The translations under genes were made by a program, and so were the position numbers. From positions 310,001-374,000 of the forward strand of contig JACKKY010000001.1 of assembly GCA_024236175.1 (NCBI GenBank): DNA of 64,000 nt, written 5' to 3'. Shown one piece after another: positions 44,323-52,599 of this stretch. Below the pieces are notes generated by a model. That model saw nothing but the letters and a program-made list of their open reading frames with translations, made no database searches and was not told the origin of the DNA. Every line of letters begins with the position of its first letter. Within the stretch, counting starts at the first letter, position 1. Source of the DNA: Novosphingobium sp. (GTDB taxonomy: Bacteria; Pseudomonadota; Alphaproteobacteria; Sphingomonadales; Sphingomonadaceae).

Positions 44323-44765
44323 GGTCGGTCCTTCTGCGTTCCTTGATCTTGCCCGGCTTGATGCAAGCCGCGTGCCAAGGTTGCAGAAGGAACGTCGTAT
44401 GCCAGCGTCGCCGTGATCCCGCCCTCTCCCGGCTCGACCACGATCCGGGCCTGCGCGCCAGCGGCACGCGCTTCCCGCGCGAGCTTTTCCGCCATCGCAA
44501 TCGCCGCAGCCTGCCCCCCGGGCCGATACTGCGCGACAATGGTCAGTTGCTGGCGCGCGTCTGGCGACTGGAATTCCAGCCATTCCCCTATCGGCGGAGC
44601 GCCGGGTTCGGCCTGGTAGAATGCGAGCGCCTCGCCCTGCGGAGAGACCGCCACTCCGCCCGCCCCGTCTTCGGTCTGAGAAAGCGTAACCGCCGTGACC
44701 ATGAAGAGGATCAGCGAGAGATCCGCCAGCATGATCTCCCAGCCGACTGCCAGGCGCGCAATCAT
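44319..44765 (-). CDS. MotB/ExbD-like single-pass protein, short
   Basis: 148 residues. One helix (12-29) contains Asp15 in MLADLSLILF, the position of the proton-binding Asp in MotB and ExbD. The periplasmic part holds an AQYRPGGQAAAIAMAEKLA stretch like a shrunken OmpA/TolR domain, with no clear peptidoglycan-binding NxxLSxxRA motif. It is coupled by ATGA to the MotA-like gene before it and flgA after it. True MotB is encoded at 54415. Confidence 0.7.
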   Translation of the reverse strand: MIARLAVGWEIMLADLSLILFMVTAVTLSQTEDGAGGVAVSPQGEALAFYQAEPGAPPIGEWLEFQSPDARQQLTIVAQYRPGGQAAAIAMAEKLAREARAAGAQARIVVEPGEGGITATLAYDVPSATLARGLHQAGQDQGTQKDRP

Positions 44766-45418
44766 ACCGCCTCGGCGAGTTCGACAGGCTTGCGGTGGGG
44801 AAGATCCTGCGCGACTTGCCGGGCAAGCCAATCGACGATCTTCTGCCGTTCCTTTTCTTCCCGGGCGGCCGCGCGCTCCACCATCCGGGCCAGCGGAGCC
44901 AGCAACAGATTTGCGAAGAGGAGGCCGTAAAGCGTCGTCAGCACCGCGGTCGAGATGGCACCGGCAAAAGCGTCCTTGCCGATCCCGACAGCCGCGAGCT
45001 GGCTGAGCGAGTAGAGCGTACCGACGAGGCCGAAAACAGGAGCCAATTCAGCAGCTTGCACCAGCGTCTGAACCGCCCTTTCATTGGCTTCGATGCGGCG
45101 CCGCTTGTGGGCTTCATGCGCATCGAGCAAAGCCGGTACGGACCGCTTGGCGAGCAGCGCATCGGTTGCCTCGTCGAACTCGCTGTCGCCCATATGATGC
45201 GGGCTGGCCCTGAACACCCCGTCGCGATGGATCTCGCGCACCTGTATCGCGAGTTCCGCCCTGACGCCCTGCGCGTCGAAACGCGGCTTCCCGATCGCGG
45301 CGAGCGCGGCAAGCGCCTGGCCGCAGTCGGCAAAGCCGCTGCGCAGCACGGTGGCGACCAGCGTGCCGCCGATCACGATCGCCGCCGCAACGGGGTCGAC
45401 TAGGCTAAACACGTTCAT
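44762..45418 (-). CDS. MotA/TolQ/ExbB-like channel protein
   Basis: 218 residues with three likely helices (7-25, 123-142, 155-177). The PVFGLVGTLYSLSQL and TAVLTTLYGLLFANLLL segments match the conserved channel helices of MotA/ExbB proteins. It lacks the N-terminal extra helix and much of the cytosolic loop of MotA. The start at 45418 has AAGGAG 12 nt upstream. It is paired with the MotB-like protein, and sits divergent from flgB across a sigma-54 promoter. Confidence 0.75.
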   Translation of the reverse strand: MNVFSLVDPVAAAIVIGGTLVATVLRSGFADCGQALAALAAIGKPRFDAQGVRAELAIQVREIHRDGVFRASPHHMGDSEFDEATDALLAKRSVPALLDAHEAHKRRRIEANERAVQTLVQAAELAPVFGLVGTLYSLSQLAAVGIGKDAFAGAISTAVLTTLYGLLFANLLLAPLARMVERAAAREEKERQKIVDWLARQVAQDLPHRKPVELAEAV

Positions 45419-45580
45419 CTGGAAAAATTTCTCCTTCCCGACAAAGAACGGCAGCGACGGCAGGATTTCAGGGCAAAATGGCCGATGCTTGCCGCCTTCC
45501 GGCAAAAAATTGCCGCCCGGTCTGCCGCCTGGCCCACGAATCCCGCATTTCAGGGGCTCAGAACCACATTCGCGGACAAT

Positions 45581-45595
45581 TGGCACGGTGCTTGC
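45581..45595 (+). promoter_or_regulatory. Sigma-54 promoter for the flgB operon
   Basis: TGGCACGGTGCTTGC is an essentially perfect -24/-12 element (TGGCACG-N4-TTGC) about 35 bp ahead of the flgB ATG. The cognate activator is probably the sigma-54 regulator at 60226. No equally good site was seen for the divergent MotA-like gene. Confidence 0.85.
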
Positions 45596-45629
45596 TTTTC
45601 ACGTTGCGCACGCAATTGGAGCAACACCG

Positions 45630-45977
45630 ATGAGTGAGAGCTTGTTTGGAATTCATGGAATAGCCCTGGAGCTGCGCTCGCAGCGCATGGGACTGCTGAC
45701 TTCCAACATCGCCAACGCCGCGACGCCGGGATACAAGGCCCGCGACATCGATTTCGCTTCCGCGCTGAACGCGCGGATGGCGGGAGCAGACAGCGAGAAG
45801 GCCGCCCAGGCTGCCACGCTGTATCGCGTCCCGACCATGCCGTCGCTCGACGGCAACACGGTGGAGCTTCCGACCGAGCAGGTCGCGTTCAGCGAAAACG
45901 CCGTCGGCTATGCGACGACACTCTCCTTCATACGCGGGCGCGTGGACACGCTCACGCGCGCGCTGAAGGGAGACTGA
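45630..45977 (+). CDS. flgB: Flagellar rod protein FlgB
   Basis: 115 residues. The N-terminal rod signature LELRSQRMGLLTSNIANAATPGYKARD matches proximal rod proteins and forms the start of the coiled D0 domain. First gene of the rod/hook operon, transcribed from the sigma-54 promoter at 45581. It is separated from flgC by 2 nt. Confidence 0.95.
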   Translation: MSESLFGIHGIALELRSQRMGLLTSNIANAATPGYKARDIDFASALNARMAGADSEKAAQAATLYRVPTMPSLDGNTVELPTEQVAFSENAVGYATTLSFIRGRVDTLTRALKGD

Positions 45978-45979
45978 CC

Positions 45980-46384
45980 ATGAGCTCGCAGCTGACACTT
46001 TTCGATCTGGCCCAGCGGGGCATGTCCGCGCAGCTCGTGCGGATGAACGCCGCAGCGTCGAACCTCGCCAACGCCGGAACCGTTTCCAGCACCGAAGAAG
46101 GCACCTACCGTCCGATCCGTCCTGTCTTCGCGCAGGAAATGGACCGCGCCACCGGCCTTTCCACCGTGCGCGTGCAGTCGGTCGTGCGCGAGGACGCAAG
46201 CGCGATCCGCGAACACAATCCCGGCCACCCGCTGGCCGACGCCAACGGCGACGTCTGGACCTCTCCCGTCGATGAGAACGCGGAGATGGTCGAGATGCTC
46301 GAAAGCGCCCGCCAGTACCAGAACCTGGTCGAGGCGCTCTCCACCGCCAAACAACTCATGCTCGATACAATGAGGCTCAAATGA
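45980..46384 (+). CDS. flgC: Flagellar rod protein FlgC
   Basis: 134 residues. The N-terminal ANLANAGT block and the C-terminal VEMLESARQYQNLVEALSTAKQLMLDT helix are FlgC features. It builds the proximal rod with FlgB and FlgF. The last bases overlap flgD by 4 bp (ATGA). Confidence 0.95.
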   Translation: MSSQLTLFDLAQRGMSAQLVRMNAAASNLANAGTVSSTEEGTYRPIRPVFAQEMDRATGLSTVRVQSVVREDASAIREHNPGHPLADANGDVWTSPVDENAEMVEMLESARQYQNLVEALSTAKQLMLDTMRLK

Positions 46385-46788
46385 CGACAAATGCCGTTTC
46401 CGGCGCTTCGGCGTCCAACACTGTCGCGTCGACTGCCCCTACGGGGTATTCCGCGCTCGGCCAGGCAGACTTCCTGAAGCTCATGACCGTGCAGCTTCAG
46501 CACCAGGATCCGTTCGATCCGGTCGACAACAAGGAGATGCTCGCGCAGATGGCGCAGTTCTCCTCGCTCGCCGGCATCGGCGAGATGAACGAGACGCTCC
46601 AGACCATCGCCGGCAAGCTCGACGCCATACTGGCAGCATCAGCCGCTGCGTCGAACTCCGCGACCGAACAGGCTGGCGAGAGCGACGCCACCGGAGAGAC
46701 CGATGCTGCGACAGAGACGCAGCCGGACGCTTCGGGCGGCACGACCGAAACTACCGACTCCACCGAATCCCTCACTCAGGAGAGCTAA
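46381..46788 (+). CDS. flgD: Hook capping protein FlgD, short
   Basis: 135 residues. The conserved N-terminal QADFLKLMTVQLQHQDPFDPVDNKEM block is present. The tudor/FnIII-like C-terminal domains of longer FlgD proteins (about 230 residues) are missing, and the last 50 residues are Thr/Ser/Ala/Glu rich. It should still scaffold hook growth. It overlaps flgC by ATGA. Confidence 0.92.
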   Translation: MTTNAVSGASASNTVASTAPTGYSALGQADFLKLMTVQLQHQDPFDPVDNKEMLAQMAQFSSLAGIGEMNETLQTIAGKLDAILAASAAASNSATEQAGESDATGETDAATETQPDASGGTTETTDSTESLTQES

Positions 46789-46791
46789 TTC

Positions 46792-47598
46792 ATGTCATTC
46801 TACACCTCCCTCAGCGGGCTGAAGAACGCCCAGACGAGCCTAAATGTCGTGGCTCACAATCTGGCCAATGCGGAGACTGTGGGATTCAAGAAGTCCCGCG
46901 TGGACTTCGGCGATATCGTCGCGGGTTCGGCCTACACCAATCCCAAGATGATCCAGGGCATCGGCTCTACTGTCGAAGCGATCACGCAGAATTTCTCGAT
47001 CGGCCCGATCCAGCAGACCGGCTCGGCACTGGATCTCGCCATCAGCGGCGACGGTTTCTTCTCGACGAAGACCATCGGCACCGGCGAGACGCTGTTTACC
47101 CGCAACGGCAGCTTCGAGATCGACGACTCCGGCTTCGTGCAGGACGGCGCGAGCAACGTGCTGCAGATCTTCGCCCCCGGCGCGGATCCGACGACCGACG
47201 CGCCGATCGATGCCCAGGTTCCGCCCACCAATGCCGGTGGCGCAGCTTTCGCAGGCCTCGTTATTGATACCGACGGTTCAGTGATCGCCTCCTATGCGGA
47301 CGGCACCAGCGAATCGATCGGTTCGGTGGCACTCGCGTCCTTTATCGCACCGGCCGGACTGAAGCAGATCGGCTCGTCCAACTGGGAAGCGACGGGCCTT
47401 TCCGGCACGCCAACCTATGGCGCCCCCGGCTCCGGTACGTTCGGTGACGTGATTTCCGGCGCTCTCGAGCGCTCGAACGTCGACATCGCCGAAGAGCTGG
47501 TGAGCCTGATCACCGCGCAGCGCTATTTCCAGGCCAACGCGAAGGCGATCGATACCGCCACCCAGATCTCGCAGACCGTGATCAACCTGAGAACGTAA
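46792..47598 (+). CDS. flgE: Hook protein FlgE, compact
   Basis: 268 residues versus about 400 in Salmonella. The N-terminal SLSGLKNAQTSLNVVAHNLANAETVGFKK and the C-terminal ALERSNVDIAEELVSLITAQRYFQANAK are the D0 helices. The outer D1/D2 part is trimmed, giving a slim hook subunit. A 3-nt gap follows flgD. Confidence 0.93.
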   Translation: MSFYTSLSGLKNAQTSLNVVAHNLANAETVGFKKSRVDFGDIVAGSAYTNPKMIQGIGSTVEAITQNFSIGPIQQTGSALDLAISGDGFFSTKTIGTGETLFTRNGSFEIDDSGFVQDGASNVLQIFAPGADPTTDAPIDAQVPPTNAGGAAFAGLVIDTDGSVIASYADGTSESIGSVALASFIAPAGLKQIGSSNWEATGLSGTPTYGAPGSGTFGDVISGALERSNVDIAEELVSLITAQRYFQANAKAIDTATQISQTVINLRT

Positions 47599-47615
47599 AC
47601 GGGGGCTGACGAGCG

Positions 47616-48353
47616 ATGGACCGGCTGATCTACACTGCGGCATCGGGCATGTCCGCCTCGATGATCCAACAGCGCATGATCGCCAGCAATATGGCGAATG
47701 CGCAGACCATCGGGTTTCGCGCAGAAGTCCTCGAGCGCACTCCGGTGACGCTCGATGGTTCGTCGCTCGACGTCCGCGCCCTCAACCGCGCCGAAATCCG
47801 CGGTGCGCTCATGGACGAGGGTTCATTCACCCAGACCGGCCGCGAACTGGACATCGCGATGCAGGGCAACATCCTGCTCGCGGTCCAGGCGCCGGACGGC
47901 GGCGAAGGATATACTCGCCGGGGCGACCTTTCGATCACCACGACCGGCGTCCTGCAGAACGGCGATGGCCTTCCCGTGCTCGGAGAGAACGGACCGGTCA
48001 CCGTACCGCTCGGCTCACGCGCCTCGATCGCTCCCGACGGAGCGGTCATGGTCGCCGACCCGCAGAGCCCCGACCAGCCGCCCGTCCAGGTCGCCCGCTT
48101 GAAGCTCGCCAACTACGAAGGCACGAGGATCGAGAAGGACCTGACCGGCCTGTTCCGCGTTCCCGGCGGCGGAATCCTTCCGGCCGACGAGGACGCCCGG
48201 GTCATGACCGGCGCTCTCGAGCAGTCCAACGTCAACCCGAGCGAAGTCCTGGTCCAGATGGTGGAGGCACAGCGCCTCTTCGACATCCGGTCCAAGCTCA
48301 TTTCCACCGCGCGCGAGCTCGACGAGGGCAGCGCCAGCCTGATGCGCATCTAA
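47616..48353 (+). CDS. flgF: Rod protein FlgF
   Basis: 245 residues. The start MDRLIYTAASGMSASMIQQRMIASNMANAQTIGFR and the C-terminal GALEQSNVNPSEVLVQMVEAQR are FlgF-type. It joins the proximal and distal rod. An 17-nt gap after flgE holds GGGGGCTGA as ribosome binding site region. Confidence 0.94.
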   Translation: MDRLIYTAASGMSASMIQQRMIASNMANAQTIGFRAEVLERTPVTLDGSSLDVRALNRAEIRGALMDEGSFTQTGRELDIAMQGNILLAVQAPDGGEGYTRRGDLSITTTGVLQNGDGLPVLGENGPVTVPLGSRASIAPDGAVMVADPQSPDQPPVQVARLKLANYEGTRIEKDLTGLFRVPGGGILPADEDARVMTGALEQSNVNPSEVLVQMVEAQRLFDIRSKLISTARELDEGSASLMRI

Positions 48354-48372
48354 CGCCGACGGAGATTCACCG

Positions 48373-49161
48373 ATGCCCACTTCAGCTCTTCAGGTCGCCC
48401 GCACCGGGCTCGAGGCACAGGATGCGCGCATGCGCGTCATCGCCAACAACCTGGCCAACGTCGGCACCACCGGCTTCAAGCGCGACCGCGCCAATTTCGC
48501 CACGCTTGCCTACCAGGATGCGCGTGTCGCGGGACAGCAGTCGTCGAACGAGACGGCCTATGCCACCGGCCTCAACCTCGGCACGGGCGTGAGCATCCAG
48601 TCGACGACCCGGATCGAAACGGTGGGCGCTCTCTCCTCGACCGGCAATTCGCTCGACCTGGCGCTCGACGGCCCCGGCTATTTCCAGGTGCAGCTTCCGG
48701 GCGGGCAGCTCGGCTACACGCGCGCCGGCAATTTCACCCGCTCATCGGACGGGCAGCTGGTCACGACGCAGGGCTATCCGGTGCTGCCGCCGATCTCCAT
48801 CCCGGACGGAACCACTTCGCTGAGCATCTCCGAGGACGGAACCGTCTCCGCCTCCGTGGACGGCGAAACCGATGCAACGCAGATCGGCCAGATCACGGTC
48901 GCCAGCTTTGCCAACCCCGGTGGTCTGCAGGCGCTCGCGGACAATTTCATGCTCGAGACCGGTGCCAGCGGTCCGGCCCAGATCGGCGTCGCCGGCACGG
49001 AAGGACGCGGAAACATCCGGCAGGGCATGCTTGAGGGCTCGAATGTCAACATCGTCGAGGAGCTGGTCGACATGATCGAAGCCCAGCGCGCCTACGAGAT
49101 CAACTCGAAGATGATCTCGGCAATCGACGAAATGCTGCGCAACGCCAACCAGACGCTGTGA
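48373..49161 (+). CDS. flgG: Distal rod protein FlgG
   Basis: 262 residues. The N-terminal ALQVARTGLEAQDARMRVIANNLANVGTTGFKRDRA and the C-terminal EGSNVNIVEELVDMIEAQRAYEINSKMI are nearly canonical. It forms the long distal rod. Its stop shares GTGA with flgH. Confidence 0.97.
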   Translation: MPTSALQVARTGLEAQDARMRVIANNLANVGTTGFKRDRANFATLAYQDARVAGQQSSNETAYATGLNLGTGVSIQSTTRIETVGALSSTGNSLDLALDGPGYFQVQLPGGQLGYTRAGNFTRSSDGQLVTTQGYPVLPPISIPDGTTSLSISEDGTVSASVDGETDATQIGQITVASFANPGGLQALADNFMLETGASGPAQIGVAGTEGRGNIRQGMLEGSNVNIVEELVDMIEAQRAYEINSKMISAIDEMLRNANQTL

Positions 49162-49847
49162 ACGAAATGACCCCAAGATCACCTTTCTCAACCATTGCCC
49201 TTGCGGGTGCGGCCGGACTTGCCCTGCTGGCTCCGGCCTCCCCTGCCCTGGCAGGCAAGAAGCCGAAGCCCGGTTTCGAGGCCGCTTTGCCGATCGCCGA
49301 TCCCGTGGCACCGGCAAACGGAAGCATCTTCAACGTCAGCACCGGCTACGCAGCGCTGCACGAAGGCACGCGCGCCCGCGCCGTCGGCGATGTGGTGACG
49401 ATTGTGTTGCTGGAATCCACCACGGCCGGCAAATCGGTCAACTCGAAGAGCCAGAAGAGCGGCGGCATCTCGCTGACCCCGCCTTCCGCCGGGCCGCTTT
49501 CGGTAAACCCCGATGCTCTCAACGCGTCCAACGATTCCTCGTTCAAGGGCGGCGGCGACGCTTCGCAGACCAGCACCTTCTCCGGCACGCTGTCCGTGAC
49601 GATCGCGGAAGTGCGTCCCAACGGCACCGCGCTGGTGCGCGGCGAAAAGCGCATGCTGCTCAGCCAGGGCAACGAATGGATCCAGTTCGCGGGTATCGTG
49701 CGCCTGATCGACATCGACGAGTACAACCGCATCCCCTCAAGCAAGGTAGCCGACGCCCACATCGTCTACTCCGGCAAGGGCGCGTTGCAGCGCGCAAGCC
49801 GGCAGGGCTGGCTCGGCCGCTTCTTCAACATGATCAGTCCCTTCTGA
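49158..49847 (+). CDS. flgH: L-ring protein FlgH without a lipobox
   Basis: 229 residues. The core GDVVTIVLLESTTAGKSVNS and ALVRGEKRMLLSQGNEWIQFAGIVR match FlgH, which forms the outer-membrane ring. Usual FlgH proteins carry a lipobox Cys after the signal peptide. Here the cleavage region reads PASPALAGKK with no Cys, so it would be a non-lipidated secreted form. It starts at GTG 49158 (GTGA overlap with flgG); an ATG at 49167 is an alternative. Confidence 0.93.
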   Translation: MNEMTPRSPFSTIALAGAAGLALLAPASPALAGKKPKPGFEAALPIADPVAPANGSIFNVSTGYAALHEGTRARAVGDVVTIVLLESTTAGKSVNSKSQKSGGISLTPPSAGPLSVNPDALNASNDSSFKGGGDASQTSTFSGTLSVTIAEVRPNGTALVRGEKRMLLSQGNEWIQFAGIVRLIDIDEYNRIPSSKVADAHIVYSGKGALQRASRQGWLGRFFNMISPF

Positions 49848-49851
49848 GGTA

Positions 49852-50964
49852 ATGGTAATGCGCCGCTACGCTGTCCGCTTCTTCTCTTTCCTCATCGCTC
49901 TTGCGGCGTTGACGGCCGCGCCTGCCCATGCCGAGCGCGTGCGCGACCTCGGCCAGTTCCAGGGCGTGCGCTCCAACCAGCTTACCGGCTACGGCGTCGT
50001 CGTCGGCCTGGCAGGCACGGGCGACGACAATCTCGAATATCTGACGCAGGCGATGCGCGGCGTATCGGGCCGCATGGGCCTGCAGCTCCCGCCCGGCATT
50101 TCGCCCAGCCTCAAGAATGCGGCGGCGGTCATGATCACTGCCGAACTTCCGGCTTTCGCCAAGCCGGGCCAGCGGATCGACGTGACGGTGTCGACCATCG
50201 GCAAGGCCAAGAGCCTGCGCGGTGGCGCACTGATCCTCACGCCGCTGCTCGGCGCGGACGGCCAGATCTACGCCATGGCACAGGGCAACCTTGCAGTCGG
50301 CGGCCTCGGCGTCTCCGGCAAGGACGGTTCCCAGCTCACTGTCAACATTCCGACGGTCGGCCGGATCGCGGACGGCGCCAGCGTCGAACGCGCCGTCGCC
50401 ACCGGCTTCGACAACTCCGAACTGGTGCGCTACAATCTCTTCAACGCGGACTTCCTGACTGCATCGCGGGTACGCGACGCCATCAACCAGCGCATGCCCG
50501 GCACAGCCTCTATCGAGGACGGCGTCACCATCGCGCTACGCCTGCCGCCGGGTGCCAACCAGCGCGCAAGCCTGATGGCCGCCATCGAGATGATCGAGGT
50601 CACCCCGGCGGAAACGCCCGCGCGCGTGGTCGTCAACAGCCGCACCGGCACGGTCGTCATAAACAGCGCCGTCCGTCTCTCGCCGGCGGCGATCAGCCAC
50701 GGCAAGCTCACGGTCCGGATCGACGAGAACCCTCTCGTGATCCAGCCGGAGCCCTTCAGCCGCGGCCGCACCGAAACCGAACAGGACAGCACGCTCAGCG
50801 TCGAGGAAGAAGGAGCGCACGTCGCGCTGTTCAATCCCGGCGCCTCGCTGTCGCAGATCGTCGATGCGCTCAACATCCTGGGCGTCGGCCCTGCCGATCT
50901 CGTCGCCATCCTCGAAGCTCTGAAACAGGCCGGTGCGCTCAAGGCGGAGATGGTGGTGATATGA
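49852..50964 (+). CDS. flgI: P-ring protein FlgI
   Basis: 370 residues with a signal peptide (1-27, HAE). The RVRDLGQFQGVRSNQLTGYGVVVGLAGTGD start and SLQSI-like end NPGASLSQIVDALNILG are standard. It polymerises in the peptidoglycan around the rod. Its stop overlaps the flgJ start by ATGA. Confidence 0.97.
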   Translation: MVMRRYAVRFFSFLIALAALTAAPAHAERVRDLGQFQGVRSNQLTGYGVVVGLAGTGDDNLEYLTQAMRGVSGRMGLQLPPGISPSLKNAAAVMITAELPAFAKPGQRIDVTVSTIGKAKSLRGGALILTPLLGADGQIYAMAQGNLAVGGLGVSGKDGSQLTVNIPTVGRIADGASVERAVATGFDNSELVRYNLFNADFLTASRVRDAINQRMPGTASIEDGVTIALRLPPGANQRASLMAAIEMIEVTPAETPARVVVNSRTGTVVINSAVRLSPAAISHGKLTVRIDENPLVIQPEPFSRGRTETEQDSTLSVEEEGAHVALFNPGASLSQIVDALNILGVGPADLVAILEALKQAGALKAEMVVI

Positions 50965-51248
50965 TCCCGATCGAATCCACCACCACGTCGCTGGCGTCCC
51001 TGCCGGCCGGTGACCGCGAGAAGCTCGCGGCCGCCGCGAAGCAGTTCGAGGCGATCTTCGTTCGGCAGATGCTCTCTGCCGCGCGCAAGGCCGATTTCGG
51101 AGAAGATATCTTCGGCGGACAGGCGATGGATACGTTCCGCCAGATGCAGGACGAACGCTTTGCCGACATTGCTTCGGACACCGGCGCATTCGGCCTGGCC
51201 GCAATGCTCGAAGCCCAGCTGGCGCGGCACTTGCCGAAGGAAGGATAA
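50961..51248 (+). CDS. flgJ: Rod assembly protein FlgJ, N-terminal domain only
   Basis: 95 residues. The KQFEAIFVRQMLSAARKA block is the rod-binding domain. The muramidase half found in gammaproteobacterial FlgJ is absent, as usual in alphaproteobacteria, and the SLT enzyme at 42204 probably fills that role. ATGA overlap with flgI. Confidence 0.93.
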   Translation: MIPIESTTTSLASLPAGDREKLAAAAKQFEAIFVRQMLSAARKADFGEDIFGGQAMDTFRQMQDERFADIASDTGAFGLAAMLEAQLARHLPKEG

Positions 51249-51251
51249 CCC

Positions 51252-52589
51252 ATGGCTTCCGATCTTCTCTCGATTGCCTCAAGCGGCGCCAAGGCCGCCC
51301 GCACCGCTCTGGACGTAACCGCCCAGAACATCGCGAACGCGTCCACCGACGGCTACATTCGTCGCAGCGTCAGCCTCGAGGAAGTGTCCTCGGCCGGGGG
51401 CATCGGACAGACGGGAGACATCTCTCTTTCCGGCGTGCGGCTGGACCGGATCGTCCGCAATGCCGACCTCTTCCGCCAGGCTGAAGTGCGCCGCACCGGC
51501 GCGGATGCGGCGCGCGCCAACGCCGAAGTCTCGGCCCTGGAGAACATCGAGTCCGCGGTCGAACAGTCCAATGTCTTTTCGACTGTCGCGACGTTCGAAA
51601 GTTCGCTGTTGCAACTTGTGTCGGACCCGGTCGATCCGTCGCTGCGCACTGCAGTGGTCGAAGACGCGCGGACCATGTCCCGCGCATTCAACCTTGCCTC
51701 AACCAGCCTCGATGCGGTGGGTGAAATCGTGCGGTTCGAAGCAGCGGACGGCGTTTCACAAGTCAATATCCTGGCCAACGAGCTGGCCCGGGTCAACCTG
51801 CGCCTCGCTCGCGCTTCGGACGCGAGCAGCGACCAGACGACCTTGCTCGACCAGCGCGATCTGCTGCTGCAAAAGCTGAGTGAAATGGTCGATATCAGCA
51901 CCACGATCTCGACCGATGAAACCGTCGCGGTACGGATCGGCGGCACCACAGGCCCGCAGCTCGTGATGGGCGGCACCAGCTACACTTTCGCAATGGCGAC
52001 CGCTGGCGACGGCACCATTTCGTTCACTCTGGACGGCAACCCCGTGACGACCACATCGGGCTCGCTTACCGGCAAGAGCCAGGCTCTGGTGAAACTCGCC
52101 CAGATTCACACCGACCTCGACACCATAGCGACAAACCTGATCTCGACGATCAATGCTGCCCAGGCGAGCGGCGTCGCACTGGACGGGAGCGCCGGGCAGC
52201 CGATGCTTGCAGGCACCGGAGCGGCCGATATCACCCTTGCCTTCCAGAACGGCGCGCTGCTCGCGACCGCGCCTTCCGGCGCCGGCGCCAACAGCCGCGA
52301 TCCCGGCAACCTGAACGCCATGCGCAGCGCGCTGGCAAGCGCGGACCCTTCCGGCAGCTTGGACGCGTTGATCTTCGATATTTCCAGCACGGTTTCCGGC
52401 CGCACCGTTACGCGCGACGCGCTGCAGTCGATCGCCAACACGGCGAGCATCGCATTGCAGTCGCAGGCGGGCGTTGATCTCGACCAGGAAGCCGTCAACC
52501 TGATCCGCTTCCAGCAGGCCTTTCAGGCTTCCGGAAGGGTGATGCAGGTGGCGAACGATATCTTCCAGACATTGCTGGGCATCAGGTGA
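51252..52589 (+). CDS. flgK: Hook-filament junction protein FlgK
   Basis: 445 residues, shorter than the 547 of Salmonella. Terminal D0 helices are present (AARTALDVTAQNIANASTDGYIRR at the start; VNLIRFQQAFQASGRVMQVANDIFQTLL at the end). It is the first junction protein on the hook. Follows flgJ by 3 nt. Confidence 0.94.
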   Translation: MASDLLSIASSGAKAARTALDVTAQNIANASTDGYIRRSVSLEEVSSAGGIGQTGDISLSGVRLDRIVRNADLFRQAEVRRTGADAARANAEVSALENIESAVEQSNVFSTVATFESSLLQLVSDPVDPSLRTAVVEDARTMSRAFNLASTSLDAVGEIVRFEAADGVSQVNILANELARVNLRLARASDASSDQTTLLDQRDLLLQKLSEMVDISTTISTDETVAVRIGGTTGPQLVMGGTSYTFAMATAGDGTISFTLDGNPVTTTSGSLTGKSQALVKLAQIHTDLDTIATNLISTINAAQASGVALDGSAGQPMLAGTGAADITLAFQNGALLATAPSGAGANSRDPGNLNAMRSALASADPSGSLDALIFDISSTVSGRTVTRDALQSIANTASIALQSQAGVDLDQEAVNLIRFQQAFQASGRVMQVANDIFQTLLGIR

Positions 52590-52599
52590 GGACACCGGC

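Noticed and set aside
45419..45580. Sigma-54 promoter for the MotA-like gene on the minus strand
   Set aside because: Searched for GG-N10-GC on that strand; the near matches have 7 or 9 bp spacing.
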